Of a stretch of 24,118 nt of DNA, positions 9,004 to 17,389 are shown piece by piece. The stretch is from JANNSW01 sp031431235 (lineage in GTDB: Bacteria; Pseudomonadota; Alphaproteobacteria; Rhizobiales; Hyphomicrobiaceae): NCBI GenBank assembly GCA_031431235.1, contig JANPDA010000145.1, forward strand, positions 1 to 24,118. Reading direction: 5' to 3'. Each line of letters opens with the position of its first letter. Position 1 is the stretch's first letter. A program made the translations under genes and the position numbers. The notes beneath the pieces were generated by a model, which saw nothing but the letters and a program-made list of their open reading frames with translations, ran no database searches and was not told where the DNA came from.

Positions 9004-9522
9004 TCAGGGCGATACCCCGCCAGCCGCGGCAATGGTCCGCAACGGCAAGATCAGCGTCAGCGGAGCGTCCGCCAGACGAGCAGCGCCGAAACCCTCGTAC
9101 CAGCCTGCTGCACGTTCCGACTTGGCATCGATCAGCAGCGACACCCCACCGACCTCGGCAGCGACCCGGATGCAACGCCGGCCGGCGGCGAGAAGCAGGC
9201 CGCCGCCCAATCCACGACCCTGGATCGTGCGGGCGATGGCCAGGCGGCCCAGGCGGAAAACCGGCACCTCGTAGCGACCGAGGCCGCGACGCACGACTTC
9301 CGGCGTCCGGGTATGTTCGATCGAGGCTGGACTGAGAGTATAGTAGCCGAGGATGCTGTCCGGGGCATTCGCCTCGACGGCAACGAACGTCCTGGCGCCT
9401 CCGTTTTCGTGATTCTGACGGGCGTATCGCCGCAGGTATTGGTCGAGAGCGGGTTCGCCACAGTCGAAACCCTTGCGATCATGGTTGGGGGCGAGCGCTG
9501 CCTCCATCCAGACGAGCGTCAT
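9004..9522 (-). CDS. GNAT acetyltransferase toxin (TacT-like)
   Basis: This 172-residue GNAT-fold enzyme has LGRLAIARTIQGRGLGGGLLLAA (91-113), containing the acetyl-CoA-binding Q-G-R-G-L-G loop at 101-106, and the late tyrosine Y142 in AAGWYEGFGA that serves as general acid in TacT-type toxins. The N-terminal DRKGFDCGEPALDQYLRRYA segment is typical of GNATs paired with DUF1778 proteins. Known members acetylate the amino acid on charged tRNA and block translation. The ATG at 9522 overlaps the antitoxin stop by 4 bases (ATGA), indicating coupled translation. Which aminoacyl-tRNA it would target cannot be read from the sequence. Confidence 0.93.
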   Translation of the reverse strand: MTLVWMEAALAPNHDRKGFDCGEPALDQYLRRYARQNHENGGARTFVAVEANAPDSILGYYTLSPASIEHTRTPEVVRRGLGRYEVPVFRLGRLAIARTIQGRGLGGGLLLAAGRRCIRVAAEVGGVSLLIDAKSERAAGWYEGFGAARLADAPLTLILPLRTIAAAGGVSP

Positions 9523-9794
9523 GACAGGTTATGACCGGCCTTGGCGGCGCGCCTCAGCCGAGCGGTCGGCTTCGGCGGGTTCTCGAGCAGATCCAGCACC
9601 TTCAGACTGTCGCGCTCGGACATGACGACTCTCTCCGCGCGATCGATCACGGCGCGAGCCTCCGGCAGAATTCTGTGCAGGATGAATTTGGTGAGGTCCA
9701 TGTTCTCGATCGCCGCCGCCCGGGCGAGAATGGCCTTCTCTTCAGGCTTGATCCTCAGCTCGATCCGATTCCCCTCGATGGCACGTCGTAGCAT
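9519..9794 (-). CDS. DUF1778 ribbon-helix-helix antitoxin (TacA-like)
   Basis: This 91-residue protein has the DUF1778 start RIELRIKPEEKAILARAA (10-27): a DNA-binding beta strand followed by the first helix of a ribbon-helix-helix. The DLTKFILHRILPEA segment (33-46) completes the DNA-binding unit. The C-terminal part (about 60-91, SERDSLKVLDLLENPPKPTARLR) matches the toxin-neutralising tail of this family. It is expected to bind and inhibit the GNAT product of the overlapping downstream gene and to repress its own promoter. A GAGGAGGG ribosome binding site lies 7 bases before the ATG, and a promoter with a 19-bp palindrome lies directly upstream. Confidence 0.93.
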   Translation of the reverse strand: MLRRAIEGNRIELRIKPEEKAILARAAAIENMDLTKFILHRILPEARAVIDRAERVVMSERDSLKVLDLLENPPKPTARLRRAAKAGHNLS

Positions 9795-9824
9795 CTCGAA
9801 GCCCTCCTCGGTGGTCCGTGGCTA

Positions 9825-9853
9825 ATCCTAACGTACGGAATGAATCCGTACAA
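9825..9853 (-). promoter_or_regulatory. Promoter of the DUF1778-GNAT pair
   Basis: Read on the minus strand, TTGTAC (9853-9848) and TAGGAT (9830-9825) are separated by exactly 17 bases, placing transcription start near 9818, about 24 bases before the antitoxin ATG. The 17-base spacer lies within the palindromic operator. Confidence 0.65.
9833..9851. promoter_or_regulatory. Palindromic operator of the DUF1778-GNAT pair
   Basis: GTACGGAATGAATCCGTAC is a 19-bp interrupted palindrome: perfect 7-bp arms GTACGGA/TCCGTAC around 5 bases. It covers the -35/-10 spacer and part of the -35 box, so bound antitoxin or toxin-antitoxin complex would block RNA polymerase. Autoregulation through such sites is known for DUF1778-GNAT modules. 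Confidence 0.75.
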
Positions 9854-9911
9854 GAGGCAGAGCACGGTGTCTGTCGGACTTCGGATGGCGAAGGGCCTGA
9901 CCGGCTTAGAC

Positions 9912-11906
9912 CTACGTTCTCGCCACCACCATCGCCACTTCCGTGCCCTCCGCCACCATCTCGCCGGCACGCACATGGATGGCGGCGACCGTGCCCGCGA
10001 TCGGCGCGCGCAGGCTGTGCTCCATCTTCATGGCTTCGAGCACCAGCATGGTCTCGCCCTCGGCAACCGTACCGCCGGCCTCGACCAGCACGCGCCCGAC
10101 CCGGCCGGGCATCGGTGCCAGCACACGGCCACCCGACCTGCCGGCTTCGCCCTTGGGGATGGGTGGGCGGCCATGGGGGCCGAGACTGCGGATGCGCAGG
10201 CGCTCGGAGCCGCAGGCCAGCCAACGCCAGTCGCCGTCCGAATGCCAATGCGCGCGGGCCCGCATCCCATCGATCTCGGCTTCGATCCGACCGTCCGGTG
10301 TCAGGCGTAAGGAGCGCGCGGCGAATTGCTGGCCGGGCGTTGCGATGGAGATCGCGTGACCGGAGACAGTCAGGCCGATGACGACGTCCTCGCCGGCGAT
10401 CTCGTAGTGCTGATGGAGGGCTCGGGGACCCGCAATCTCGAAGCCGTCGGTGGTGTCCCAGGGCGACAGGCCGCGCGGGGGCCTCGCCAGATGATCGCCG
10501 AGCGCCACCAGGGCGAGCGCGCGGGCGGAAGGCGGCGCGGCGTTTCCCAGCAGCTCGGGATGGCGCGCGATCAAGCCGGTGTCGACCTCGCCTTCGCGGA
10601 ACGAGGCATGATCGAGGAGCCGCAGCAGCGCCTCGCGATTGGTGACGACGCCGGCGATCCGCATCTCGCCCAAACCTTTGGCGAGCAGGTCGATCGCCCG
10701 GGCTCGGTCGGGGGCGTGAGCGATGAGCTTGGCAAGCATCGAATCGTAGTGGATGGCGACCTCGCTGCCGGTCTCCACTCCGGCATCGAGCCGCAGTCCT
10801 ACGCCCGAGGGGGCCGACCAGTCGAGCAAGGTCCCGGATACGGGCAGGAACTCGCGTGCCGGATCCTCCGCGCAAATCCGCACCTCGACGGCGTGCCCGC
10901 TCGCGCGGATCTCGCTCTGCGCGAGGGGAAGCCGCTCGCCGGCCGCCACCCGCAGCTGCCATTCGACCAGATCGAGGCCGGTGATCGCCTCCGTCACCGG
11001 GTGCTCGACCTGCAGCCGCGTGTTCATCTCCATGAAGTAGAAGCGGTCGGGCTTTGCCGCTTCCGCGATGAACTCGATGGTGCCGGCGCTGCAGTAGCCG
11101 ACGGCGCGGGCGGCCGCGATCGCAGCCGCATAGAGCTTCTCGCGCGTCCTCGGCGACAGGCCCGGCGCCGGCGCTTCCTCGATGATCTTCTGGTGGCGGC
11201 GCTGGATCGAGCAGTCGCGCTCGAACAAGTGCACCACGTTGCCGTGGGCATCGGCAAACACCTGCACCTCGATATGGCGCGGCCGCTCCACATAGCGCTC
11301 GATCAGCAGCGCGCCGTTGCCGAAGGCGGCCTCGGCCTCGCGGCGTGCGGACGCGACCGCCTCGCCGAGTCGGGCGATATCGTCGACGCGGCGCATGCCC
11401 TTGCCGCCACCGCCCATCACCGCCTTGATGAGCAGCGGCGTGCCGATACGCCGTCCTTCACGCTCGAGCGTCGCATCGTCCTGGGCATCGCCGTGATAGC
11501 CCGGCACGATCGGGACTTTCGCGGCGGCCATCAGAGCCTTTGCCGCGCTCTTGGAGCCCATGGCCCGGATCGCGGCCGGCGGCGGGCCGATGAAGACGAG
11601 GCCGGCCGCTTCGACCGCGACGGCGAATTCGGCATTCTCCGAGAGGAAGCCGTAGCCCGGGTGGATCGCCTCGGCGCCGCTACGTCGTGCAGCCTCGAGC
11701 AGGCGCTCGACGACCAGATAGCTCGCGCGCGCGGGTGCGGGCCCGATGTGGATCGCCTCGTCGAGGGTGCGGGTGTGGAGCGCCTCGCGGTCGGCATCGG
11801 AGTAGACGGCGACCGTGCTCACGCCCATGCGCGCCGCTGTCCGATGGATCCGGCAGGCGATCTCGCCGCGATTGGCGATCAGGATCTTCCGGAAGGGCGC
11901 GCTCAT
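9912..11906 (-). CDS. liuD: Methylcrotonyl-CoA carboxylase, biotin-carrying alpha subunit
   Basis: This 664-residue protein combines an N-terminal biotin carboxylase (FRKILIANRGEIACRI at the start, the ATP-grasp glycine loop VMGGGGKGMRRV, and FMEMNTRLQVEHPVTE) with a C-terminal biotinyl domain whose EAMKMEH carries the target lysine, K627. With the liuB product it carboxylates 3-methylcrotonyl-CoA in leucine breakdown. The same architecture occurs in propionyl-, acetyl- and geranyl-CoA carboxylases; the liuA-B-C neighbours decide for methylcrotonyl-CoA. Its ATG overlaps the liuC stop by 4 bases. It is the last gene of the operon. A longer frame upstream to 12488 lies inside liuC and is rejected. 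Confidence 0.94.
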   Translation of the reverse strand: MSAPFRKILIANRGEIACRIHRTAARMGVSTVAVYSDADREALHTRTLDEAIHIGPAPARASYLVVERLLEAARRSGAEAIHPGYGFLSENAEFAVAVEAAGLVFIGPPPAAIRAMGSKSAAKALMAAAKVPIVPGYHGDAQDDATLEREGRRIGTPLLIKAVMGGGGKGMRRVDDIARLGEAVASARREAEAAFGNGALLIERYVERPRHIEVQVFADAHGNVVHLFERDCSIQRRHQKIIEEAPAPGLSPRTREKLYAAAIAAARAVGYCSAGTIEFIAEAAKPDRFYFMEMNTRLQVEHPVTEAITGLDLVEWQLRVAAGERLPLAQSEIRASGHAVEVRICAEDPAREFLPVSGTLLDWSAPSGVGLRLDAGVETGSEVAIHYDSMLAKLIAHAPDRARAIDLLAKGLGEMRIAGVVTNREALLRLLDHASFREGEVDTGLIARHPELLGNAAPPSARALALVALGDHLARPPRGLSPWDTTDGFEIAGPRALHQHYEIAGEDVVIGLTVSGHAISIATPGQQFAARSLRLTPDGRIEAEIDGMRARAHWHSDGDWRWLACGSERLRIRSLGPHGRPPIPKGEAGRSGGRVLAPMPGRVGRVLVEAGGTVAEGETMLVLEAMKMEHSLRAPIAGTVAAIHVRAGEMVAEGTEVAMVVART

Positions 11907-12685
11907 CCGGCGACCCAGCGGGGTTGGCGCTTGGCGATGAACGCGGCCACGCCCTCGCGGCCATCCGCGCTGGCGCGGGCTTCGGCGATGCGGCGCGCGG
12001 TCTCCTCGATGGTCGCCTCGTCGATCGGCTGGCCCGCCACCGAGGCGACCAGGCTCTTCACACCGGCGAGCGCGGCGGGGCTGTTGGCGAGCAACTGCTC
12101 GACGAGGGTGCGCTCTGCCGACGCTAGCTCGTCCGCTGGCACTACGCGCGTAACGAGCCCGAGCCGAAGCGCCTCCTCGGCGCCGAAGCGCGCGGCGGTG
12201 AGCGACAGCGCGCGCGCGGCCCTCGCCCCGATTGCGGCGATCACATAGGGGCTGATCACCGCCGGCACGAGACCGAGCTTCACCTCGGAAAGCGCGAACT
12301 GGGCGTCTGGCGTCGCGATCGCGAAGTCGGCAGCGGCTGTCAGGCCGACGCCACCACCGTAGGCCGCGCCATGCACGAGCGCGATCGTGGGCTTGGCGAG
12401 CTCGTGGAACGATTTCAGCATGGCGGCGAAGCAGCGGGCATCGGCGAGGTTTTCGGCGGGCGCGGCTTCGGCGTTGCGACGCATCCAATCGAGGTCGGCG
12501 CCGGCCGAGAAGCTTTTTCCCTCGCCCGCGAGCACGACCACGCGGATGGAAGCATCCCGCCCGAGCCGATCGATCGCTTCCGCCAGCTCCGCGATCATCA
12601 CCTGGTCGAACGCGTTGTGCTTCTCCGCCCGGCTCATGACGATGCGGCCGAGCGGGCCTTCCGTTGCGACGCGAACATGGGCCAT
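11903..12685 (-). CDS. liuC: Methylglutaconyl-CoA hydratase (enoyl-CoA hydratase family)
   Basis: This is a 260-residue crotonase-fold protein. It has KSFSAGADLDWM and HGAAYGGGVGLTAAADFAIA, which form the CoA-binding and oxyanion-hole loops, and FALSEVKLGLVPAVISPYV, which carries a catalytic-region glutamate. Position between the two carboxylase subunits indicates hydration of 3-methylglutaconyl-CoA to HMG-CoA, the step after carboxylation. The start at 12685 is chosen because MAHVRVATEGPLGRIVM fits the family; it lies 4 bases after the liuB stop. The ORF extension to 12733 overlaps liuB and is not needed. HMG-CoA lyase (liuE), the next enzyme, is not in the window. Confidence 0.92.
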   Translation of the reverse strand: MAHVRVATEGPLGRIVMSRAEKHNAFDQVMIAELAEAIDRLGRDASIRVVVLAGEGKSFSAGADLDWMRRNAEAAPAENLADARCFAAMLKSFHELAKPTIALVHGAAYGGGVGLTAAADFAIATPDAQFALSEVKLGLVPAVISPYVIAAIGARAARALSLTAARFGAEEALRLGLVTRVVPADELASAERTLVEQLLANSPAALAGVKSLVASVAGQPIDEATIEETARRIAEARASADGREGVAAFIAKRQPRWVAG

Positions 12686-12689
12686 GGCG

Positions 12690-14297
<1,608 letters not shown>

Positions 14298-14309
14298 GGC
14301 TGAAGCCTG

Positions 14310-14693
14310 CTAGCGAACACACTCGATCGTGACGCCGATCGCGAGCTTCGTCCAGTGCCGATCGGCGGTCATGACCGGCAGGCCCTCGCGCAGCGCGAGC
14401 GCGAGGCAGGCGCGATCGCCGAGCGAGAGGCCGAGGGGTTTGGTGATGTGGCGGAGCCGACCGGTGACCAACGCGAGATCGGGACCAAAGGGCACGATCT
14501 GGTTCACGATGAGGCTGTGGTAGACGTCGTGCTCGAGCGGGGTCACTCGCCATTCATCGAGCTTCGAGTACACCTCTGCAGCGTTGATCGACGACAGCAG
14601 CCCGTCATTCATGACGGGCGCGACCTTGTCAGCGCCTTTCTCTCGCCTGATGAGTGCCAGCACCGCCGATGCATCGAGCACGACCTTCGCCAT
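14310..14693 (-). CDS. vapC: VapC-family PIN-domain toxin
   Basis: This 127-residue PIN-domain protein has the four acidic metal-binding residues expected of the nuclease: D7 (VVLDASA), E40 (INAAE), D93 (LGDRACLALA) and D111 (TADRHW). The motif spacing and length match VapC RNases that cut tRNA or rRNA. The ATG at 14693 is 5 bases after the stop of an AbrB-type antitoxin gene whose last codons supply the ribosome binding site. It lies between liuA and liuB on the same strand. All catalytic residues are present, so it is probably active and depends on the upstream antitoxin or antitoxins. Confidence 0.93.
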   Translation of the reverse strand: MAKVVLDASAVLALIRREKGADKVAPVMNDGLLSSINAAEVYSKLDEWRVTPLEHDVYHSLIVNQIVPFGPDLALVTGRLRHITKPLGLSLGDRACLALALREGLPVMTADRHWTKLAIGVTIECVR

Positions 14694-14698
14694 TGGGT

Positions 14699-15019
14699 CT
14701 AGTCCTCCTCACCCCACATGGCGCGACGCTCCTTCAAGAACTCGTCGACAAGACTGACGCCCTCGGGGACATACTTTTGTGTGATCTCCTGCGCCTGCAG
14801 GATCAGCTCGTTCAGGGAGCGGAGCTTCACCTCCTTCCCGTCAACCGTACCAACGAGCGCGTCTCCCTCCTTGATCTCCATGCGGCGCCTGATGGCTGCC
14901 GGAATGACGATCCTGCCGCCGGGGCCGAGAGTCGCGCGGAAATGCTCGACCTGCTGCTGTACCGGGGCAGGGACCAAATCCGCCTGCCTCTCTTCCGAGA
15001 AACCCTTGGGCGTTGCCAT
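14699..15019 (-). CDS. AbrB/MazE-type antitoxin, copy 1 (VapB role)
   Basis: This is a 106-residue protein from the ATG at 15019. Residues about 30-72 are a SpoVT/AbrB swapped-hairpin DNA-binding domain (LGPGGRIVIPAAIRRRMEIKEGDALV). The rest (QEITQKYVPEGVSLVDEFLKERRAMWGEED) is a helical tail of the kind that wraps around and blocks a PIN toxin. It directly precedes vapC and is its most likely partner. It is paralogous to the gene just upstream (52 of 79 aligned residues identical by hand count). The start at 15019 has AAGGAGGA 5 bases upstream; the extension to 15067 would run into the neighbour and is rejected. Confidence 0.9.
   Translation of the reverse strand: MATPKGFSEERQADLVPAPVQQQVEHFRATLGPGGRIVIPAAIRRRMEIKEGDALVGTVDGKEVKLRSLNELILQAQEITQKYVPEGVSLVDEFLKERRAMWGEED
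14703..14710 (-). promoter_or_regulatory. Ribosome binding site for vapC encoded in the antitoxin's last codons
   Basis: GAGGAGGA on the minus strand encodes the Glu-Glu-Asp end of antitoxin copy 1. It lies 9 bases before the vapC ATG, so toxin translation can be tied to ribosomes finishing the antitoxin. Confidence 0.7.
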
Positions 15020-15020
15020 G

Positions 15021-15395
15021 TCAGTCCTCCTTGCCCCACATCGCCCGGCGTTCCCGAAGGAATTCATCCACGAGGCTCACATGCTCGGGATGATACTTCT
15101 CGGTGATCTCCTGCAGCCGCCGCACCTGCTCCATCAGAGAGAAGACCTCGAGCTCCGTGCCGTCGAACGCGCCGATCAGCGTATCGCCTTCCTTCATGCC
15201 CATGCAGCGGCGCACGTCGGCCGGGATCACCACACGGCCGCCGGGGCCGAGGGTGAGGCGCATGGGCTCGACGGTCGGCTCGCTCTGGCCGGCAGCTTGC
15301 GCAATCCCATTGGACCTGGCCAAAGCCCTTCCATCGTCTATTTTCCGAAATCTGACATGAACTGGCATTCCTGTCAATTTCAACAAAAATGACAC
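15021..15395 (-). CDS. AbrB/MazE-type antitoxin, copy 2 (orphan paralogue)
   Basis: Up to 124 residues from a GTG at 15395, with an AbrB-like domain (RLTLGPGGRVVIPADVRRCMGMKEGDTLIG) and the tail QEITEKYHPEHVSLVDEFLRERRAMWGKED, closely matching copy 1. Its stop is 1 base before the copy 1 ATG, and no PIN toxin of its own follows. The start is uncertain. The GTG has GAGGG about 8 bases upstream, but TTGACA- and TGACA-type motifs lie inside the first 16 codons. An ATG at 15263 or a TTG at 15323 would give a length nearer that of copy 1. It may be a remnant of a second module that lost its toxin, or a second brake on the single VapC. Confidence 0.85.
   Translation of the reverse strand: MSFLLKLTGMPVHVRFRKIDDGRALARSNGIAQAAGQSEPTVEPMRLTLGPGGRVVIPADVRRCMGMKEGDTLIGAFDGTELEVFSLMEQVRRLQEITEKYHPEHVSLVDEFLRERRAMWGKED
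15025..15032 (-). promoter_or_regulatory. Ribosome binding site for antitoxin copy 1 encoded in the last codons of copy 2
   Basis: AAGGAGGA on the minus strand encodes the Lys-Glu-Asp end of copy 2 and lies 5 bases before the copy 1 ATG. It is the same arrangement as at the copy 1/vapC junction, as expected if one antitoxin-toxin unit was duplicated. Confidence 0.7.
15348..15394. promoter_or_regulatory. Candidate internal promoter/operator of the antitoxin-toxin module
   Basis: Three alternately oriented TGACA motifs lie at 15353-15357, 15372-15376 (as TGTCA) and 15390-15394, 18-19 bases apart. AAATCTGACA (15348-15357) and TGTCAATTT (15372-15380) form an inverted repeat with one inserted base. 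On the minus strand, 15377-15372 reads TTGACA, a perfect -35 box. The best -10 at 17 bases is CAGATT (15354-15349), which is weak. The region is AT-rich compared with its surroundings. Confidence 0.4.
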
Positions 15396-15405
15396 GAGTG
15401 AGCCC

Positions 15406-16578
15406 TCAAGCCGTCTCGTCGAACAGCTCCCTGCCGATCAGCCAGCGCCTGATCTCGCTTGTCCCAGCGCCGATCTCGTAGAGCTTGGCGTCGCGAAGGA
15501 GGCGGCCGGCCGGGCTGTCGTTCAGGTAGCCCATGCCTCCCAGGCACTGGATCGCCTCGAGCGCCATCCAGGTCGCCTTCTCGCCCGCGTAGAGAATGGC
15601 GCCGGCCGCATCCTTGCGCGTGGTCTCGCCCCGGTCGCAGGCCTTTGCGACCGCGTAGACATAGGCCCGTGCCGCCGAGAGCGTCACATACATATCGGCG
15701 AGCTTGCCCTGCATCAGCTGGAACGTGCCGATCGCCTGGCCGAACTGCTTCCTCTCATGCACGTAGGGCACGACCAGATCCATCGCCGCCTGCATGATGC
15801 CGAGCGGACCTGCCGCCATCACTGCACGCTCGTAGTCGAGCCCCGACATCAACACGTTGACGCCCTTGCCGGCCGTCCCCAGCACGTTCTCCTCGGGGAC
15901 CTCGCAGTCCTGGAACACCAGCTCGCCCGTCTCCGAGCCGCGCATGCCGAGCTTGTCGAGCTTCTGGGCGATCGAGAAGCCTTTGAAACCCTTCTCGATC
16001 AGGAAAGCCGTGATGCCCTTGGAGCCGGCATCGGGGTCAGTCTTCCCATATACGACGAGCACGTCGGCCTGGGGACCATTGGTGATCCAGAACTTGGTGC
16101 CATTCAGCACATAGCGGTCGCCCTTCCTTTGCGCTCTGAGGCGCATCGAGACCACATCCGAGCCCGCGCCCGGCTCCGACATGGCGAGTGCTCCCAGATG
16201 CTCGCCCGAGACGAGCTTGGGCAGATGGCGCCGTTTCTGCGCCTCGCTGCCGTTGCGGCGGATCTGGTTGACGCAAAGGTTCGAATGGGCGCCGTAGGAA
16301 AGGCCGACGGAAGCCGAGGCGCGGCTCACCTCCTCCATGGCGATGGTGTGCTCGAGATAGCCCAGGCCGCTGCCGCCGTAGTCCTCCTCGACCGTGATGC
16401 CGAGTAGTCCCAGGCTGCCGAGCTTGGGCCAGAGCTGGCGGGGAAACACATCCGTGCGGTCGATCTCGGCGGCGAGCGGAGCGATCTCGTCGGCTGCAAA
16501 GCTGCGCACCGTCTCACGGATCTGGTCCGCAGTGTCGCCCAGATCGAAGTCGAGCATTCTGGGCTCATTGGCGGTCAT
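15406..16578 (-). CDS. liuA: Isovaleryl-CoA dehydrogenase
   Basis: This 390-residue acyl-CoA dehydrogenase has the FAD-binding segments LAMSEPGAGSDV (131-142) and FWITNGPQADVLVVYGKT (163-180), and the C-terminal QCLGGMGYLNDSPAGRLLRDAKLYEIGAGTSEIRR. E250 in SGLDYERAVMAAGPLG sits where isovaleryl-CoA dehydrogenases carry their catalytic base; most other acyl-CoA dehydrogenases have it near the C terminus. It oxidises isovaleryl-CoA to 3-methylcrotonyl-CoA, the substrate of the LiuB/LiuD carboxylase encoded downstream. A GGAGGAAC sequence lies directly before the ATG. It is the first gene of the liu operon. No LiuR-type regulator gene is nearby. Confidence 0.95.
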   Translation of the reverse strand: MTANEPRMLDFDLGDTADQIRETVRSFAADEIAPLAAEIDRTDVFPRQLWPKLGSLGLLGITVEEDYGGSGLGYLEHTIAMEEVSRASASVGLSYGAHSNLCVNQIRRNGSEAQKRRHLPKLVSGEHLGALAMSEPGAGSDVVSMRLRAQRKGDRYVLNGTKFWITNGPQADVLVVYGKTDPDAGSKGITAFLIEKGFKGFSIAQKLDKLGMRGSETGELVFQDCEVPEENVLGTAGKGVNVLMSGLDYERAVMAAGPLGIMQAAMDLVVPYVHERKQFGQAIGTFQLMQGKLADMYVTLSAARAYVYAVAKACDRGETTRKDAAGAILYAGEKATWMALEAIQCLGGMGYLNDSPAGRLLRDAKLYEIGAGTSEIRRWLIGRELFDETA

Positions 16579-16741
16579 GGGTTCCTCCGGGTGCTCTGGT
16601 CAAACAGGCGGGTTCATCAGCGCTTTACCATGCCTTGCGCACGGGGCCGATGCTCACATGGTTTTGATGGCGTCCGGCATTGCGCCGTGGGTCCATGGCT
16701 GCTCTGGTGATCGAGCTGAACATCAGCCAGGAATCCCAACG
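16579..16741. promoter_or_regulatory. Divergent promoter region between liuA and the phosphatase gene
   Basis: These 163 bases must drive both the minus-strand liu operon and the plus-strand phosphatase gene. I see no strong consensus promoter. CTGGTGAT (16704-16711) and ATCAGCCAG (16722-16730) form a hairpin with one bulged base, and its 3' arm overlaps the AGGAA ribosome binding site (16729-16733) of the phosphatase gene. Confidence 0.4.
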
Positions 16742-17389
16742 ATGATGCGAGCTCTGTTTGTCGCTGCTGCCATGGCGGCGCTCGTCACGGCTGTGTGTCC
16801 GGGCGCTGGCCGGGCCCAGACGGTGCCCGCGCCGGCCACCGAGGCCCAGAAGCCGGGCGGGTTGCCTGCCGAGTTGCTCGCCAAGTTGCGCAAGGGCGGG
16901 TTCAACATCTTCTTCCGCCATGGCCTGACGCCCAACTACGCCGATCCCGACGGCTCCCAGCTCGACAATTGCGCGACCCAGCGCAACCTCTCGAAAGAAG
17001 GGATCGAGCAAGCCATGGCCATGGGCGCGACCTTTCGCGAGCTCGAGCTCCCGATCGGCATCGTCAGGGCAAGCCCGTTCTGCCGCTGCATGGACACGGC
17101 CTGGCATGCCTTCGGGCGGTTCGAGCGCGACATGAACATCCGCCTCAACGGCGACAATCCCGATTTCCACCCCGCCGAGATCAAGCTCTGGCGCAACATC
17201 CGCAACATCGCAAAGATCCTGCCGATGCCCGGCACCAACTCCATTTTCGTCAGTCATGGCACGGTCGGGGAGGTGTTCGGAGCGGGCTATCTGAGCGAGG
17301 GTGAGGCGGTGATCGTGGAGCCCGACGGCGCGGGGAGCTGGCGGCTGATTGCCAGGGTGAAGGCCGAGGAATGGGGGCTCGCGCCATGA
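16742..17389 (+). CDS. Exported histidine phosphatase family protein
   Basis: This 215-residue protein has an N-terminal signal peptide (hydrophobic core about 4-19, likely cleavage after GAGRA near 25). The histidine phosphatase signature FFRHG (R59-H60-G61) follows, then RASPFCR (109-115) and the second histidine H172 in FVSHGTVGE, so the catalytic set appears complete. It probably acts in the periplasm on a phosphorylated small molecule or protein; the substrate cannot be inferred. The ATG at 16742 is chosen because AGGAA lies 8 bases upstream and a signal peptide follows. Its stop overlaps the next gene's ATG (ATGA at 17386-17389), so the two are translationally coupled. It is divergent from the liu operon. 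Confidence 0.88.
   Translation: MMRALFVAAAMAALVTAVCPGAGRAQTVPAPATEAQKPGGLPAELLAKLRKGGFNIFFRHGLTPNYADPDGSQLDNCATQRNLSKEGIEQAMAMGATFRELELPIGIVRASPFCRCMDTAWHAFGRFERDMNIRLNGDNPDFHPAEIKLWRNIRNIAKILPMPGTNSIFVSHGTVGEVFGAGYLSEGEAVIVEPDGAGSWRLIARVKAEEWGLAP

Noticed and set aside
7105..9534. An 809-codon open frame on the plus strand
   Set aside because: It runs antisense across the flavin oxidase, its promoter and the GNAT toxin gene. It has no recognisable domain, and the minus-strand genes have clear motifs.
10326..12248. A 640-codon open frame on the plus strand
   Set aside because: It is antisense to liuD and liuC and is explained by codon bias of those genes.
9912..12488. A single 858-residue fusion of enoyl-CoA hydratase and biotin carboxylase
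   Set aside because: The extra N-terminal part is the liuC region read in the wrong frame. The real liuD starts at 11906 with a typical biotin carboxylase N terminus, overlapping the liuC stop by ATGA.
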